A stretch of 64,000 bases of DNA, from positions 2,913,001 to 2,977,000 of the forward strand of contig NC_020291.1 of the NCBI RefSeq assembly GCF_000340885.1, read 5' to 3'. A program made the position numbers and the translations under genes. This document shows, piece by piece, positions 15,022-23,574 of the stretch (the first letter of the stretch is position 1; each line of letters opens with the position of its first letter). A model generated the notes under the pieces. That model ran no database searches. It was not told the DNA's origin and saw only the letters and a program-made list of their open reading frames with translations. The DNA comes from Clostridium saccharoperbutylacetonicum N1-4(HMT) (GTDB lineage Bacteria; Bacillota; Clostridia; Clostridiales; Clostridiaceae).

Positions 15022-16818
15022 ATGATATACTTTGACAATTTAAAATTTCATACACAACTTAAATATGAGGTATATCTGTTAGGAAAGTACCTTACTAAAC
15101 ATTATGATTCTGAGACTGCCGATAGGGTATTAAAAGCTAATAGTAGCGATTTGGACAATCTTGCTAAAGCTCTAGGTGCAAAGGATATTGAATTTTTCTG
15201 TCTTTACTTCATGAGTGATACTTTTGTTGTTAAAGATTTAAATAAAGATGGTTCCATTCCAGAAGATCATAAACCTAATGTGGCTAGACAACTTTCTGAA
15301 GGACATTATGAATTGTGGAGCATTGCAAATGATGTTTTTGTAATTGATAAAAGGGATAAAACGGTTATTATTGAACCAAGAGGATATGCGAAAACAACTA
15401 TCTTTGATATGTCTGTTTGTGTATATCTACATTGTTACGAAAAATCTATATTTACTTTACTTGGTGCAAAAACTGATGGAGATGCGACTCAATTTCTTGA
15501 TTCAATAAAAAAAGTATTTAATGAAAACCAAAAAATAATTAAATGTTTCGGAAAGTTAATTGATGCTAAAGCAATTAAGGTAAATGGTGAGAGATATACT
15601 ATCAATGCTAATGAAGTTGAATTTACTAATTGCACGTATATTAGAACAGTTGGTTCTGGGACATCTGTCCGTGGTGCGAACTGGGGAGGAATAAGACCAA
15701 CAGTTGTTATTGCTGATGATTTTCAATCAAAGGATAATATTCTTACTGAAGCAGCAAGAGAGAAACAGTACAATAAATGGACTACAGAGGTTGAAGAGGT
15801 TGGAGATAAAGCGGTATACAGAAATGGCAGGAAGATAAAAGCAGCTACAAAGATTATTGCAATTGGAACAGTATTGCATATTGATTGCCTTATGAGTAAA
15901 TTGGCTAGAAACAATGACTATTTTACCGTTTTAAGACGTGCAATTGTTCTAAAGGATGATGAAACAGTTGAAGATATCTTTGAAAGTGACTTATGGTTGC
16001 AATGTCACGACATTTATTTTGATGAAAAACTTAATGAAGATGAAAGAAAAGAAAAAGCGAAGCAATTCTATGATGACCATAAGGAAGAAATGCAATTTGA
16101 AACCTGGTGGCCTGAAAAATGGGATTGCTTTAATGATTTAGCAATAAAATATTGGGAAAATAGGGCTGCATTTATGTCAGAGTTTATGAATGATGCAAGT
16201 TCTATAGGAGAAAAGTGGTTTAAATCTGTTGCCACTAGAACTAAAGAGGAAATTGAGGACCATGTATTTACCAAAACTATGCTTTGCATAGATCCTGCCA
16301 GTACTACTAGTAAAAAATCTGACTTTACTGCAATGGCAGTTGGTTCAAAAGCAACAAACGATTTTACATATATAAGGGATTTACTTATGAAAAAGTTAGG
16401 ATATGAACAATATTGTAAAAAGGCTGTGGAAATGTTAGAGAGAAATCCCGACGTCACCCATATAAACATTGAACGAAATACATTTCAAGGGGCCGACGTT
16501 GTTAGAATAAAAGAATTAATTGCAGAAAGTCCAATTCTTAAGGGTAAAAAATATGAGTGGATTAATGAAATGCAGAAAAAGAATAAGGATGAAAAAATAA
16601 GTACTGTTGTAGATCCAGTCAACAATGGTCAGATAATTGTGTGTTCTGATTGTGAGGATAGCAAAGAAGCAGTTAATCAAATATTAGATTTCCAAGGTCA
16701 GTTATATACAACTCATGATGATATGATTGACTGTATTTCAGAATTAGAGAATAAAATTAAGACTATAGAAGTTGTTCAATTTGCAACAATTATGGATAGA
16801 AGAAAATTAGGTTTATAG
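15022..16818 (+). CDS. terL: Phage terminase large subunit
   Basis: 598 residues from ATG 15022, chosen because AAAAGGAGG stands 6-8 bases upstream; an ATG at 15001 has no ribosome site. ATPase motifs: VIIEPRGYAKTT (Walker A-like, about residue 118) and VVIADDFQS (Walker B). The C-terminal nuclease begins MLCIDPASTTSKKSDFTA, with the first catalytic Asp of the RNase H-like fold, and ends near THDDMIDCISE. The enzyme cuts concatemeric DNA and pumps it into the prohead through the portal encoded next. Length is typical. Confidence 0.9.
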   Translation: MIYFDNLKFHTQLKYEVYLLGKYLTKHYDSETADRVLKANSSDLDNLAKALGAKDIEFFCLYFMSDTFVVKDLNKDGSIPEDHKPNVARQLSEGHYELWSIANDVFVIDKRDKTVIIEPRGYAKTTIFDMSVCVYLHCYEKSIFTLLGAKTDGDATQFLDSIKKVFNENQKIIKCFGKLIDAKAIKVNGERYTINANEVEFTNCTYIRTVGSGTSVRGANWGGIRPTVVIADDFQSKDNILTEAAREKQYNKWTTEVEEVGDKAVYRNGRKIKAATKIIAIGTVLHIDCLMSKLARNNDYFTVLRRAIVLKDDETVEDIFESDLWLQCHDIYFDEKLNEDERKEKAKQFYDDHKEEMQFETWWPEKWDCFNDLAIKYWENRAAFMSEFMNDASSIGEKWFKSVATRTKEEIEDHVFTKTMLCIDPASTTSKKSDFTAMAVGSKATNDFTYIRDLLMKKLGYEQYCKKAVEMLERNPDVTHINIERNTFQGADVVRIKELIAESPILKGKKYEWINEMQKKNKDEKISTVVDPVNNGQIIVCSDCEDSKEAVNQILDFQGQLYTTHDDMIDCISELENKIKTIEVVQFATIMDRRKLGL

Positions 16819-16833
16819 AAAGGATGTGAGGAT

Positions 16834-18117
16834 TTGATAGACGTAGAATTATTAAAAGCAGCTTATGACTATTTTCAAATCAAAAAGCCGTTTTATGATG
16901 AAATGTATTATTACTACAAAGGACATTCAAAAGCTTTAGAAGATTATTTCATGATAGATGATAATAATAGAAGTAATCGAACAATAAGGGTTAATTTTGT
17001 TAAGAAATTTATTAAAGAAGAAGTGAGTTATTCTATAGGAAATGAAATTAATTATATTTCTAAGTCTCAAAATGAAAATATCATAGCAGATATTGATTTT
17101 TATTTAGGACATTGGAGTGAGCAGCATGATGCAAAATTAATGAACAGGATGCTTACATATGGATTGGCATATGAACTTTATTATATTGATGATGATGCAC
17201 AATTCTGTTCCAAAATAGTAACGCCACGTGAAGGTTATGCTTTTGTGGATTCCTTGGGGAATATTCGATTTTTCATGCATGTCTACCATAAGAAATTTGA
17301 TTCTAAACTTTATATAGATGTTTATGATGAGAGTACTATTTATCATTATATTGGCAATTTTGATAACTTGGAAAGTACAGAAGAACATTTTTTTCAAGGT
17401 GAAGTTCCTATATCTATTGCTCAGGTTAGTGATGAAAAAGAACATGACACTATATTTAATGATATTAGAGGATTACAGGATGCTTATGAAACAAATTTAT
17501 CTGATATTTCAAATGAAATTAGTGATTTTAGGAATGCTTATTTAAGTATATTCGGATTTCAAATCAAGGAAGAAGATATTGATAAAATGAAGGAACAGGG
17601 AATGATCCAGGTTGCTTCTGATAAAGGTAGGGCTGAATGGATAATTAAAAATATCAATGATAGTTTTATTCAAAATACGCTTACTACTTTAGAGGATAAA
17701 ATGTACCAAATATCATCACATATAAATCATAATGAAAAGATGCAAAGTAATCTTTCTGGAATTGCTTTAAGAAGTAGGCTGATTTCACTTGAAGAAAAAT
17801 GTAAGCTTAATACTAAGGCTTTTGCAGATGCTGTTAAATGTAGATTAAAATTCTTATTTTCATACTTAAATCTTAGACAAAATAAGACTTATGATTATAG
17901 AGATATAAAACTTAAATTTACACCAAATGTTCCACAAGATGATGTTAGTGCAGCTCAAATTATTAATCAGTTAGGAGAAAAGCTTCCATTGGAAACATCA
18001 TTGTCATTATTAAGTTTTATTGATAATCCTCAGCTTACAGCAAAAAAAGCTAAAGAAGAGCACCAAGAGACATTTCCGAAGACAAGCCTGGATAAGGAAG
18101 TAAATAAGGATGGATAA
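16834..18117 (+). CDS. SPP1-type portal protein
   Basis: 427 residues from TTG 16834 after GGATGTGAGGA. The sequence matches SPP1 gp6-type portals: VNFVKKFIKEEVSYSIG near residue 55, an alpha/beta core with REGYAFVDSLGNIRFFMHVY, and the long helical stem/clip region with LQDAYETNLSDISNEISDFRNAYL and IASHINHNEKMQSNLSGIAL-like features. A dodecamer of this protein forms the DNA entry vertex and contacts terminase. It overlaps the MuF gene by eight bases, as usual for this gene pair. Confidence 0.88.
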   Translation: MIDVELLKAAYDYFQIKKPFYDEMYYYYKGHSKALEDYFMIDDNNRSNRTIRVNFVKKFIKEEVSYSIGNEINYISKSQNENIIADIDFYLGHWSEQHDAKLMNRMLTYGLAYELYYIDDDAQFCSKIVTPREGYAFVDSLGNIRFFMHVYHKKFDSKLYIDVYDESTIYHYIGNFDNLESTEEHFFQGEVPISIAQVSDEKEHDTIFNDIRGLQDAYETNLSDISNEISDFRNAYLSIFGFQIKEEDIDKMKEQGMIQVASDKGRAEWIIKNINDSFIQNTLTTLEDKMYQISSHINHNEKMQSNLSGIALRSRLISLEEKCKLNTKAFADAVKCRLKFLFSYLNLRQNKTYDYRDIKLKFTPNVPQDDVSAAQIINQLGEKLPLETSLSLLSFIDNPQLTAKKAKEEHQETFPKTSLDKEVNKDG

Positions 18118-19048
18118 GAATAAGCTTACTAAAGAACAGAATTTCTTTAATGATAAAACCTTAGAATTTGCTAAAGAGCTTTATGATAAGAATGAAGAGA
18201 AATTAAAAGAAGCCTATAAGGGCCAAATAAAAAACAGGGATGGTTTATTAAGCAAAATTGCAAAGATATTATTATCTTATAATATTACTGATAATATTTT
18301 AAATATAAATGCAGCAGATAAGAAAAAGCTATATTCAGAATTAAGTGATTTAATTGTAGCTAATATTAAGTCAGAACTTAATTTTGAAACTAGTTTAACT
18401 AAAGGTATATTAACTGGTGTAGGTAAGGAAAAATTTAATGCTAATAATTATATTTATAGCTTGGGAGCTGATTTTAATTTAACTCAACTATCAGATGAAG
18501 CTTTGGAAAAAATAATAAATACAAAAGTGGATAATAAGCTGTGGTCTGATAGGCTTTATGATAATAAGAATGAAATATGCCAAACATTGCAAACAGAAGT
18601 TGAAAAATTTCTTAAGGGTGAAACTAATGTAAATCAAATTGAGCAGAAAATCATTGAAAAATATGATACAAATGCCCATGAAACTAAAAGGCTAGTACAA
18701 GATAATATCTGCAGGGTACAGGAAGGTGCTAATGATGAATGGCAACATGAACATGGTATAAAGAAAGTTATGTATATGGCTACTTTGGATGGAAAAGTTT
18801 GTTCAAGGTGTGCTCAATATGATTCCCAAACGTTTGATATAGATAAAAAGCCTGTACAAATCCCCCAACATCCATTTTGTAGGTGTGTATATATTTCCTT
18901 GGTTTCAAACTGGCATCCAAGAGTGCGACTTGATAATGAGACTAAACAAAATATTAATTGGCAAAGTTATCAAGAGTGGAAAAAGAATTATATTGATAAT
19001 AATCCAGAAAGACTTGCTAATCATAAGATGATTAAAAATAAATCATAA
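18110..19048 (+). CDS. MuF/SPP1 gp7-type minor head protein (truncated toxin carrier)
   Basis: 312 residues. The MuF domain occupies about residues 130-265, ending with the conserved MYMATLDGKVCSRCAQYDSQ and IPQHPFCRCVYI, cysteines and histidine typical of Mu gpF-like minor head proteins. These enter the capsid with the portal and may be injected with DNA. After residue 265 it runs to NNPERLANHKMIKNKS and stops at TAA 19046. The same frame continues for about 270 bases as decayed homology to a C-terminal toxin domain (next entry). The protein is therefore probably a MuF polymorphic toxin that has lost its toxic end but kept its head function. Confidence 0.85.
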   Translation: MDKNKLTKEQNFFNDKTLEFAKELYDKNEEKLKEAYKGQIKNRDGLLSKIAKILLSYNITDNILNINAADKKKLYSELSDLIVANIKSELNFETSLTKGILTGVGKEKFNANNYIYSLGADFNLTQLSDEALEKIINTKVDNKLWSDRLYDNKNEICQTLQTEVEKFLKGETNVNQIEQKIIEKYDTNAHETKRLVQDNICRVQEGANDEWQHEHGIKKVMYMATLDGKVCSRCAQYDSQTFDIDKKPVQIPQHPFCRCVYISLVSNWHPRVRLDNETKQNINWQSYQEWKKNYIDNNPERLANHKMIKNKS

Positions 19049-19318
19049 GATAAAAGAATATATGAAAAATATAAAGATATTTTAGGAAAAGAAATACCTA
19101 AAACATTGGAAGATTTCCAAAAATTGAAGTATAATAATAGCAATGAATGATCGATTATGAAAGACTATTATAAAGCTAGAAGACTTGATAAAGTAGCAGA
19201 AATAAGTAAAAAATATATAGGAGAGACATAAACAGTATCAATTAATCCTAATACAGGGAACCTGATACAAAGTAATCCAACTGACAAAGATAAAGTAAGG
19301 AGGTTAAGAAATGTATAA
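19049..19318 (+). pseudogene. Decayed C-terminal toxin domain of the MuF protein
   Basis: Reading on in the frame of the MuF gene gives recognisable protein interrupted by TAA 19046, TGA 19148 and TAA 19229: RIYEKYKDILGKEIPKTLED, then MKDYYKARRLDKVAEISKKY, then TVSINPNTGNLIQSNPTDKD. The first and last pieces resemble the edges of BECR-fold nuclease domains (PBECR2-type) fused to phage minor head proteins, as I remember them. The middle, which should hold the catalytic histidine region, appears deleted. Frame preservation over 270 bases with three stops shows recent decay and not random sequence. The last codons overlap the downstream immunity-like gene. Confidence 0.6.
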
Positions 19319-19577
19319 AATATCTTTGAATAAAAATTTATTTGATTATTTAATAAAAAATCTAAATGATGAAAAAATAAAAGAGGCACTTAGCAAAAAA
19401 GATGAAGAGAATGGAAATATACATTGTGAAATAGATGTAGATACTAAAATTGACCTGCTAGATTATATCGAGGACCTGCAATTAGAAATAGGTTTTGATA
19501 ATGAAGATTATTTAAATGAAGATGGTAAAATAATTCAAGAAATATATGATCAGATTTATAAACAAACTAATAAGTAG
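19311..19577 (+). CDS. Acidic immunity-type protein
   Basis: 88 residues, ATG after AAGGAGGTTAAGA, which lies within the end of the decayed toxin reading frame. The protein is strongly acidic (DEENGNIHCEIDVDTKIDLL, GFDNEDYLNEDGK). Size, charge and position directly after a MuF toxin match the immunity genes of MuF polymorphic toxin systems. The family itself is not recognised. It is intact although the toxin is broken, so it could still protect the lysogen from related phages carrying an active toxin. Immunity function is inferred from context. Confidence 0.6.
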   Translation: MYKISLNKNLFDYLIKNLNDEKIKEALSKKDEENGNIHCEIDVDTKIDLLDYIEDLQLEIGFDNEDYLNEDGKIIQEIYDQIYKQTNK

Positions 19578-19603
19578 CACTTACAAATGTAGGTGCTTTT
19601 ATT
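19577..19603 (+). terminator. Terminator after the immunity-type gene
   Basis: GCACTTACA (19577-19585) pairs with TGTAGGTGC (19588-19596) around a two-base loop, followed by TTTTATT. Similar hairpins with a TGTAGGTRTC right arm end the two secreted-protein genes at 36503 and 38091. Confidence 0.65.
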
Positions 19604-19940
19604 ATGTCTAGAATTAGGAATGAGGGATATCATGCATCTTTGCCACCACGTTGACCAACTTCTTTGTAGATTGTCTGTTCCATGTTTAATTAAATTACTT
19701 ATGTGTTAAAATGCTCCTTTCTTAGTATTTAAACTATGAAAGCTGATAATAATATTTTAGAGCATATTGAAAAAACAAGTGGTATTATGGGAAATTTTGA
19801 AAGGTTAGGTGATCAACATATCTCGCAAGCCAGCGTTAAGGCTTTTTATTTTGCCCTTAGCATGGCACTAAACGGCTAGAAAAAATAAGAATTAACTATA
19901 CAGGGTTAGTAATAAAACTGGATAGGGAAGGAGCTTAGTA
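19604..19940. other. Noncoding region with gene remnants
   Basis: About 340 bases between the immunity-type gene and the scaffold. It carries short open frames without ribosome sites: one beginning MSRIRNEGYHASLPPR at 19604 that stops after 16 residues, and a 47-codon frame at 19736-19879 (starting MKADNNILEHIEKTSG). Base composition around 19620-19690 is richer in G+C than the flanks. I read this as debris of lost accessory genes near the toxin locus. No promoter is assigned. Confidence 0.35.
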
Positions 19941-20555
19941 ATGAAAAAAAATGAGATTATAGAATTTTTAAAAGACTTGGCAGATGATGCAGACATAGAT
20001 GAAACTGTAAAGGGGAATGAAACATTAAGTAAGTTATTTGAGAAGGGTTTATCTATAGATGATGTTAAAAACTTTTTAGATAGCAATGAGGATGGTAAAA
20101 AGTATCTGCAATCCTATGGAGATGGCAGAGTAACAAAAGGTATTGAAACTTTTAAGGAAAAAAATCTATCTAAGTTAGTAGATGATGAAATTAAAAAGAG
20201 GTATCCAGAAAAGGATCCAAAGGAATTAGCTCTTGAAAACCTTCAAAAGGAACTTGAAAATATGAAAGCTGAAAGTGCAAAAAAAGATTTAAAAGCAAAA
20301 GCTGTTCAAATTGCGAATGAGAAGAAGGTTCCATTAAATTTAGTCGATTATTTCTTAGGTCAGGATGAAGAAGCAACAACTAAGAACTTTGATACGTTTA
20401 ATGATGTTTTCAACAATTCTCTTTCAGTAGCGATTGAAGAAAAAATCAAAGGTGGATATAAGCCACCAACACAAACTGTGGATCCAGTAGACGAAAGTAA
20501 AATGACAGATGCTGAATGGTTTGCAGCACAAGAACAAAAAAATACACAAAACTAA
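19941..20555 (+). CDS. Capsid scaffolding protein (DUF4355-like)
   Basis: 204 residues, ATG after GGAAGGAGCTTAGTA. Highly charged and helical: a KGIETFKEKNLSKLVDDEIKKR segment leads into a coiled coil (ENLQKELENMKAESAKKDLK) and a Pro-poor central helix, and the protein ends with SKMTDAEWFAAQEQKN. This composition and the place immediately before the coat gene match Gp20/DUF4355 scaffold proteins of Firmicutes phages, which direct coat assembly and then leave the prohead. No protease motif is visible. Confidence 0.8.
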   Translation: MKKNEIIEFLKDLADDADIDETVKGNETLSKLFEKGLSIDDVKNFLDSNEDGKKYLQSYGDGRVTKGIETFKEKNLSKLVDDEIKKRYPEKDPKELALENLQKELENMKAESAKKDLKAKAVQIANEKKVPLNLVDYFLGQDEEATTKNFDTFNDVFNNSLSVAIEEKIKGGYKPPTQTVDPVDESKMTDAEWFAAQEQKNTQN

Positions 20556-20571
20556 GGAGTGAATTAAAATT

Positions 20572-21678
20572 ATGGCAAATAAATTTTTAACAGTACAAGA
20601 AATTGCAAGACAAGCTTTATTAAGGCTTCAATCCAATATGGTTATGGCAGGATTAGTCTACACAGATTATTCAAGTGAGTTTAAGGAAAAAGGCGATACA
20701 ATTCAAATTAGAAAACCAGCTACATTTATAGCTGATGAATTTGGTGAAACTATTAATCTTCAAGATGTAGGTGAAAAATATGTATTAGTAAAATTAGATA
20801 AGATTGCAGACGTATCAGTTGAAGTTGGTTCTAAAGAATTAACATTAAACATTGATGATTTTGGCTCTCAAATCTTAGATGGTGCTACACTTGCTATCGC
20901 AGAAAAAATTGATCAAGACTTATGTGGATTATACGCAGATATTCCTTACTATAGCGGAGCCGGAGGAACAACACCTTCAAAATTAGATGATATTTCTGCA
21001 ACCATGCTAGTGTTAAATAATAATAGAGTACCTATGGCTAACAGAAATGTTGTGTGGGACCCTTATGCTCAGGCAAAATTAGTAACAATAGATTCAATTT
21101 CAAGAGCAGATGCATCAGGTTCAACAGCAGCTTTAAGAGAAGCTTCTATGGGTAGAATTTTAGGTTTTGATAACTATATGGATCAAAATATTAAAAAGCA
21201 AGTAGCTGGAGCCTTTACATCATTAACAGATGTTACCGGAGCTGGTGCGAAAGATGCAACTATTATTACATTAACAAGCGCTGCTAAAGTATCAACTGGA
21301 GATATAAAGAAAGGTGATGTATTTACAATAGCAGGGCAACAATTTGTTGCAACAGCAGATGCAACAGCAGCCGCTGGGGTTGCTTCAGTTAATATATACC
21401 CAGCAATTAAAGCTGATATTAGTAATCAAGCAGTAAACTTTGGTAAAACACATGTAGCATCATTAGCTTTCCATAAGAATGCATTTGCATTAGTTACAAG
21501 ACCATTAGAACCTCCAATGGGTGGAGCAACATCTTATGTAGCAACAGCGCCAAATGGAATGAGTTTAAGGGTTACTATGGGGTATGATATGAATACAAAG
21601 AAAAATACAATATCTATTGATTGTTTATATGGAGTTAAATCTATCTATCCTGAACTAGCAGCAAGAGTATTAGGTTAA
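20572..21678 (+). CDS. Major capsid protein, P22 coat family
   Basis: 368 residues, ATG after AAGGAGTG. The N-terminal third resembles the P22 coat family (HK97 fold): YTDYSSEFKEKGDTIQIRKPATF, VKLDKIADVSVEVGSKELTL and the IDDFGSQILDGATLAIAEKIDQDL helix. Residues about 220-290 (AGAKDATIITLTSAAKV...VNIYPAIKADIS) look like an inserted beta-rich domain as in P22-type coats. The C-terminal end returns to the core fold (SLRVTMGYDMNTKKNTISID). It forms the capsid shell. Pairing a P22-type coat with an Xkd-type contractile tail is a mosaic known in clostridial phages. Confidence 0.85.
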   Translation: MANKFLTVQEIARQALLRLQSNMVMAGLVYTDYSSEFKEKGDTIQIRKPATFIADEFGETINLQDVGEKYVLVKLDKIADVSVEVGSKELTLNIDDFGSQILDGATLAIAEKIDQDLCGLYADIPYYSGAGGTTPSKLDDISATMLVLNNNRVPMANRNVVWDPYAQAKLVTIDSISRADASGSTAALREASMGRILGFDNYMDQNIKKQVAGAFTSLTDVTGAGAKDATIITLTSAAKVSTGDIKKGDVFTIAGQQFVATADATAAAGVASVNIYPAIKADISNQAVNFGKTHVASLAFHKNAFALVTRPLEPPMGGATSYVATAPNGMSLRVTMGYDMNTKKNTISIDCLYGVKSIYPELAARVLG

Positions 21679-21728
21679 TAAGTTGAGGATTAAACCTCAA
21701 CATTACCTAAAGTAAGGAGTGTTATATT

Positions 21729-21974
21729 TTGAAGTGCAAACATTGTGGAATTAAAATAGATAATCCTATGATTTTTCATATACATGAAAATAGATGTTTA
21801 GAAGATCAAAGGGCAAATGGTTTTATTAAAGATAATAAAGAGAATGATATAGATTACAACTCAATGACAGTTGAACAGCTTAAAGTTATATGCAAAGATA
21901 AAGGATTAGAAGGATATAGTAATTTTAATAAAGATGAGCTAATAGCATTTATGAAAGAAAAAATTCAACTGTAA
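21729..21974 (+). CDS. Zinc-finger / HeH-domain small head-region protein
   Basis: 81 residues from TTG 21729 after AAGGAGTG. An N-terminal C-x2-C...H-x4-C-like zinc site (CKHCGIKI...FHIHENRC) is followed by a C-terminal MTVEQLKVICKDKGLEGYSNFNKDELIAFMKEK helix-extended-helix motif of the HeH/SAP/Rho-N type, which often binds nucleic acid. Small HeH proteins frequently lie between the coat and connector genes of Firmicutes phages. Role unknown. Confidence 0.65.
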   Translation: MKCKHCGIKIDNPMIFHIHENRCLEDQRANGFIKDNKENDIDYNSMTVEQLKVICKDKGLEGYSNFNKDELIAFMKEKIQL

Positions 21975-22010
21975 ATATATATTAAGCTAGTGTATTTGAG
22001 GAGGTGCAAC

Positions 22011-22310
22011 ATGGACCTTACAATTGAGCAAAAGAAAGCAATAGTGATAATAAGGAATTATTTAAATGTAGATGGTGATGAAAAATTCACCGATGAATAT
22101 ATTTTAAATAATTTTGAATGTGCAATTGTTGAATTAATAGAAAGTGCAGCAGATTTTAAGAAAACTCAAAAATCTGCTGGTGGAAAAGGTGTATATTCTG
22201 CAAGCCAAGGACAACGTTCAGTAACATTGAAAGGTAATGTTGGTCCATGGACTATAACTGATGATATTAAAAGTTTACTTCCATTACCTTATGCAAAAAT
22301 AAGGGGGTAA
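22011..22310 (+). CDS. Head-tail connector protein (gp6/gp15-like)
   Basis: 99 residues from ATG 22011, preceded by GAGGAGGTG; an upstream in-frame start at 21990 lacks a ribosome site. The protein is an all-helical adaptor: TIEQKKAIVIIRNYLNVDG...FTDEYILNNFECAIVELIESAADFK, then a short C-terminal arm ending LLPLPYAKIRG. The gene order coat, connector, stopper, gp10-like, terminator is the standard Siphovirus/Myovirus neck order and supports the call. It should join the portal to the stopper. Confidence 0.7.
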   Translation: MDLTIEQKKAIVIIRNYLNVDGDEKFTDEYILNNFECAIVELIESAADFKKTQKSAGGKGVYSASQGQRSVTLKGNVGPWTITDDIKSLLPLPYAKIRG

Positions 22311-22311
22311 T

Positions 22312-22659
22312 ATGTTTTACAATAAAGAAATACAAATATATATCTATGGTGATAAAAAAGACGATCATGGGATAACAAGGACAGGTTACAGTCCATTAGC
22401 AACAGATGAACCTATAATGGTTGACATGCAGCCATATTCTACTGAAAAAGCTAAGAAGGATTATGGCTATGATATTGAGTGTACTAGAAAAATGTTTTGT
22501 GATATCATTCCTCAAATTACTGAAGATTGCCGTATAAAATACAATGAAAAATTTTATAAAATTACTGCTATTCCATGGGATGATGATTATCTGGAGGCTT
22601 TATTGAATGAAACTAAAGATGTTGAAGTTATTGAAAATGAGGTGATCAGCAATGGATAG
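22312..22659 (+). CDS. Head closure / head-tail adaptor protein
   Basis: 115 residues; ATG at 22312 follows the previous stop by one base, with AGGGGG just upstream. Beta-rich sequence (YNKEIQIYIYG...PIMVDMQPYSTEKAKKDYGYD...RIKYNEKFYKITAIPWDDDY) fits small beta-barrel stopper proteins of the SPP1 gp16/HK97 gp7 type, which close the head after packaging. It overlaps the gp10-like gene by eight bases. Confidence 0.7.
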   Translation: MFYNKEIQIYIYGDKKDDHGITRTGYSPLATDEPIMVDMQPYSTEKAKKDYGYDIECTRKMFCDIIPQITEDCRIKYNEKFYKITAIPWDDDYLEALLNETKDVEVIENEVISNG

Positions 22660-23065
22660 TACTTTTGGATTTAAAGAGTTTATAAATAAAATTAATGAAT
22701 CACAAGAAAAATTTAATAATGCTGTAGATGAAACATTATTTGAAGGAGCACTTGAAGGTATCGGAGAAATTCAAAGTAGAACATCAGTTAAAACTGGAAA
22801 TTTAAGAAGATCTGCTACTAGTGGAGAAATTGAGATCCAAGGAAAAATTCATTCTATTGAGGTTGGATATAATCTTAATCAAGCACCATATGCTGATGCA
22901 TATGAAAATGGTCATAAACAGGAAAAAGGAAGATATGTTCCTGCTATTGGAAAGAAACTTGTGAAAGAATATGTACCTGGAAGGCATGTTGTAAGAGATT
23001 CTTTGACAATTATTAGAGCAGAGTTACCAAATAAATTAAGGCAGAAGTTGAGTGATATTAAATGA
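22652..23065 (+). CDS. HK97 gp10-like tail completion protein
   Basis: 137 residues, ATG 22652 overlapping the previous gene, with GAGGTGATC upstream. The HK97-gp10 signature is visible: GIGEIQSRTSVKTGNLRRSATSG, then VGYNLNQAPYADAYENGHK and PGRHVVRDSLTII. These proteins complete or join the tail to the neck. The stop overlaps the next start by four bases (ATGA), so expression is coupled. Confidence 0.82.
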   Translation: MDSTFGFKEFINKINESQEKFNNAVDETLFEGALEGIGEIQSRTSVKTGNLRRSATSGEIEIQGKIHSIEVGYNLNQAPYADAYENGHKQEKGRYVPAIGKKLVKEYVPGRHVVRDSLTIIRAELPNKLRQKLSDIK

Positions 23066-23517
23066 TAAAATATGTGGATTTGTTATATAGCATTACTAAG
23101 AAACTGAGGGATAATTATCCCAACGCATCAATTAAAATAGACAAAAAGAAAAGCGAAAAGGAAATTGAAAATGGTTTATTTTATGTAATAGTATCACCAT
23201 TAAAGAGTGATACTTCATTTAACTTAAGAAAAAAGCTATTGAATATATATATTGAATATGTAGAAGAAGATAAAACACAAGAAAGTTCTTTAAATAAAAT
23301 TGATGAATTAACGGAATTGTTTGACGAAAATATAAGTGTTAATAATAGAGTGTTACCAATATTAAATAAAGAACCAAAGGATACTGATGATAATGTGACT
23401 CTAATGTTTACACTCAATTATTTTGATAGTAAGGCTGAACCTATTCCAGAAACTCCAGATGCAACATATGATGCTTTGATGGGAATATTGAAATTAAATG
23501 TTATTGATAAAGATTAA
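23062..23517 (+). CDS. Tail terminator-like protein
   Basis: 151 residues, coupled to the gp10-like gene. It has a helical start (LLYSITKKLRDNYPNASIKI) and a beta core (GLFYVIVSPLKSDTSFNLRKKLLNIYIEYVE), then a helix and a final strand with LMFTLNYF. Alpha/beta size and location just before the sheath gene match the DUF6838-type phage tail terminator family of Xkd-like phages. It caps tail tube growth. Confidence 0.68.
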   Translation: MIKYVDLLYSITKKLRDNYPNASIKIDKKKSEKEIENGLFYVIVSPLKSDTSFNLRKKLLNIYIEYVEEDKTQESSLNKIDELTELFDENISVNNRVLPILNKEPKDTDDNVTLMFTLNYFDSKAEPIPETPDATYDALMGILKLNVIDKD

Positions 23518-23574
23518 AAGACTGGTTTTTTACTGGTCTATTTTTATGTAAAAAATCAGAAAGGAGATATGTAA

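Noticed and set aside
16068..16469. 133-codon reverse open frame within terL
   Set aside because: Lies opposite the terminase nuclease domain and has no start context or homology.
19736..19879. 47-codon ORF before the scaffold gene
   Set aside because: No ribosome site and no recognisable protein; listed only as part of the remnant region.
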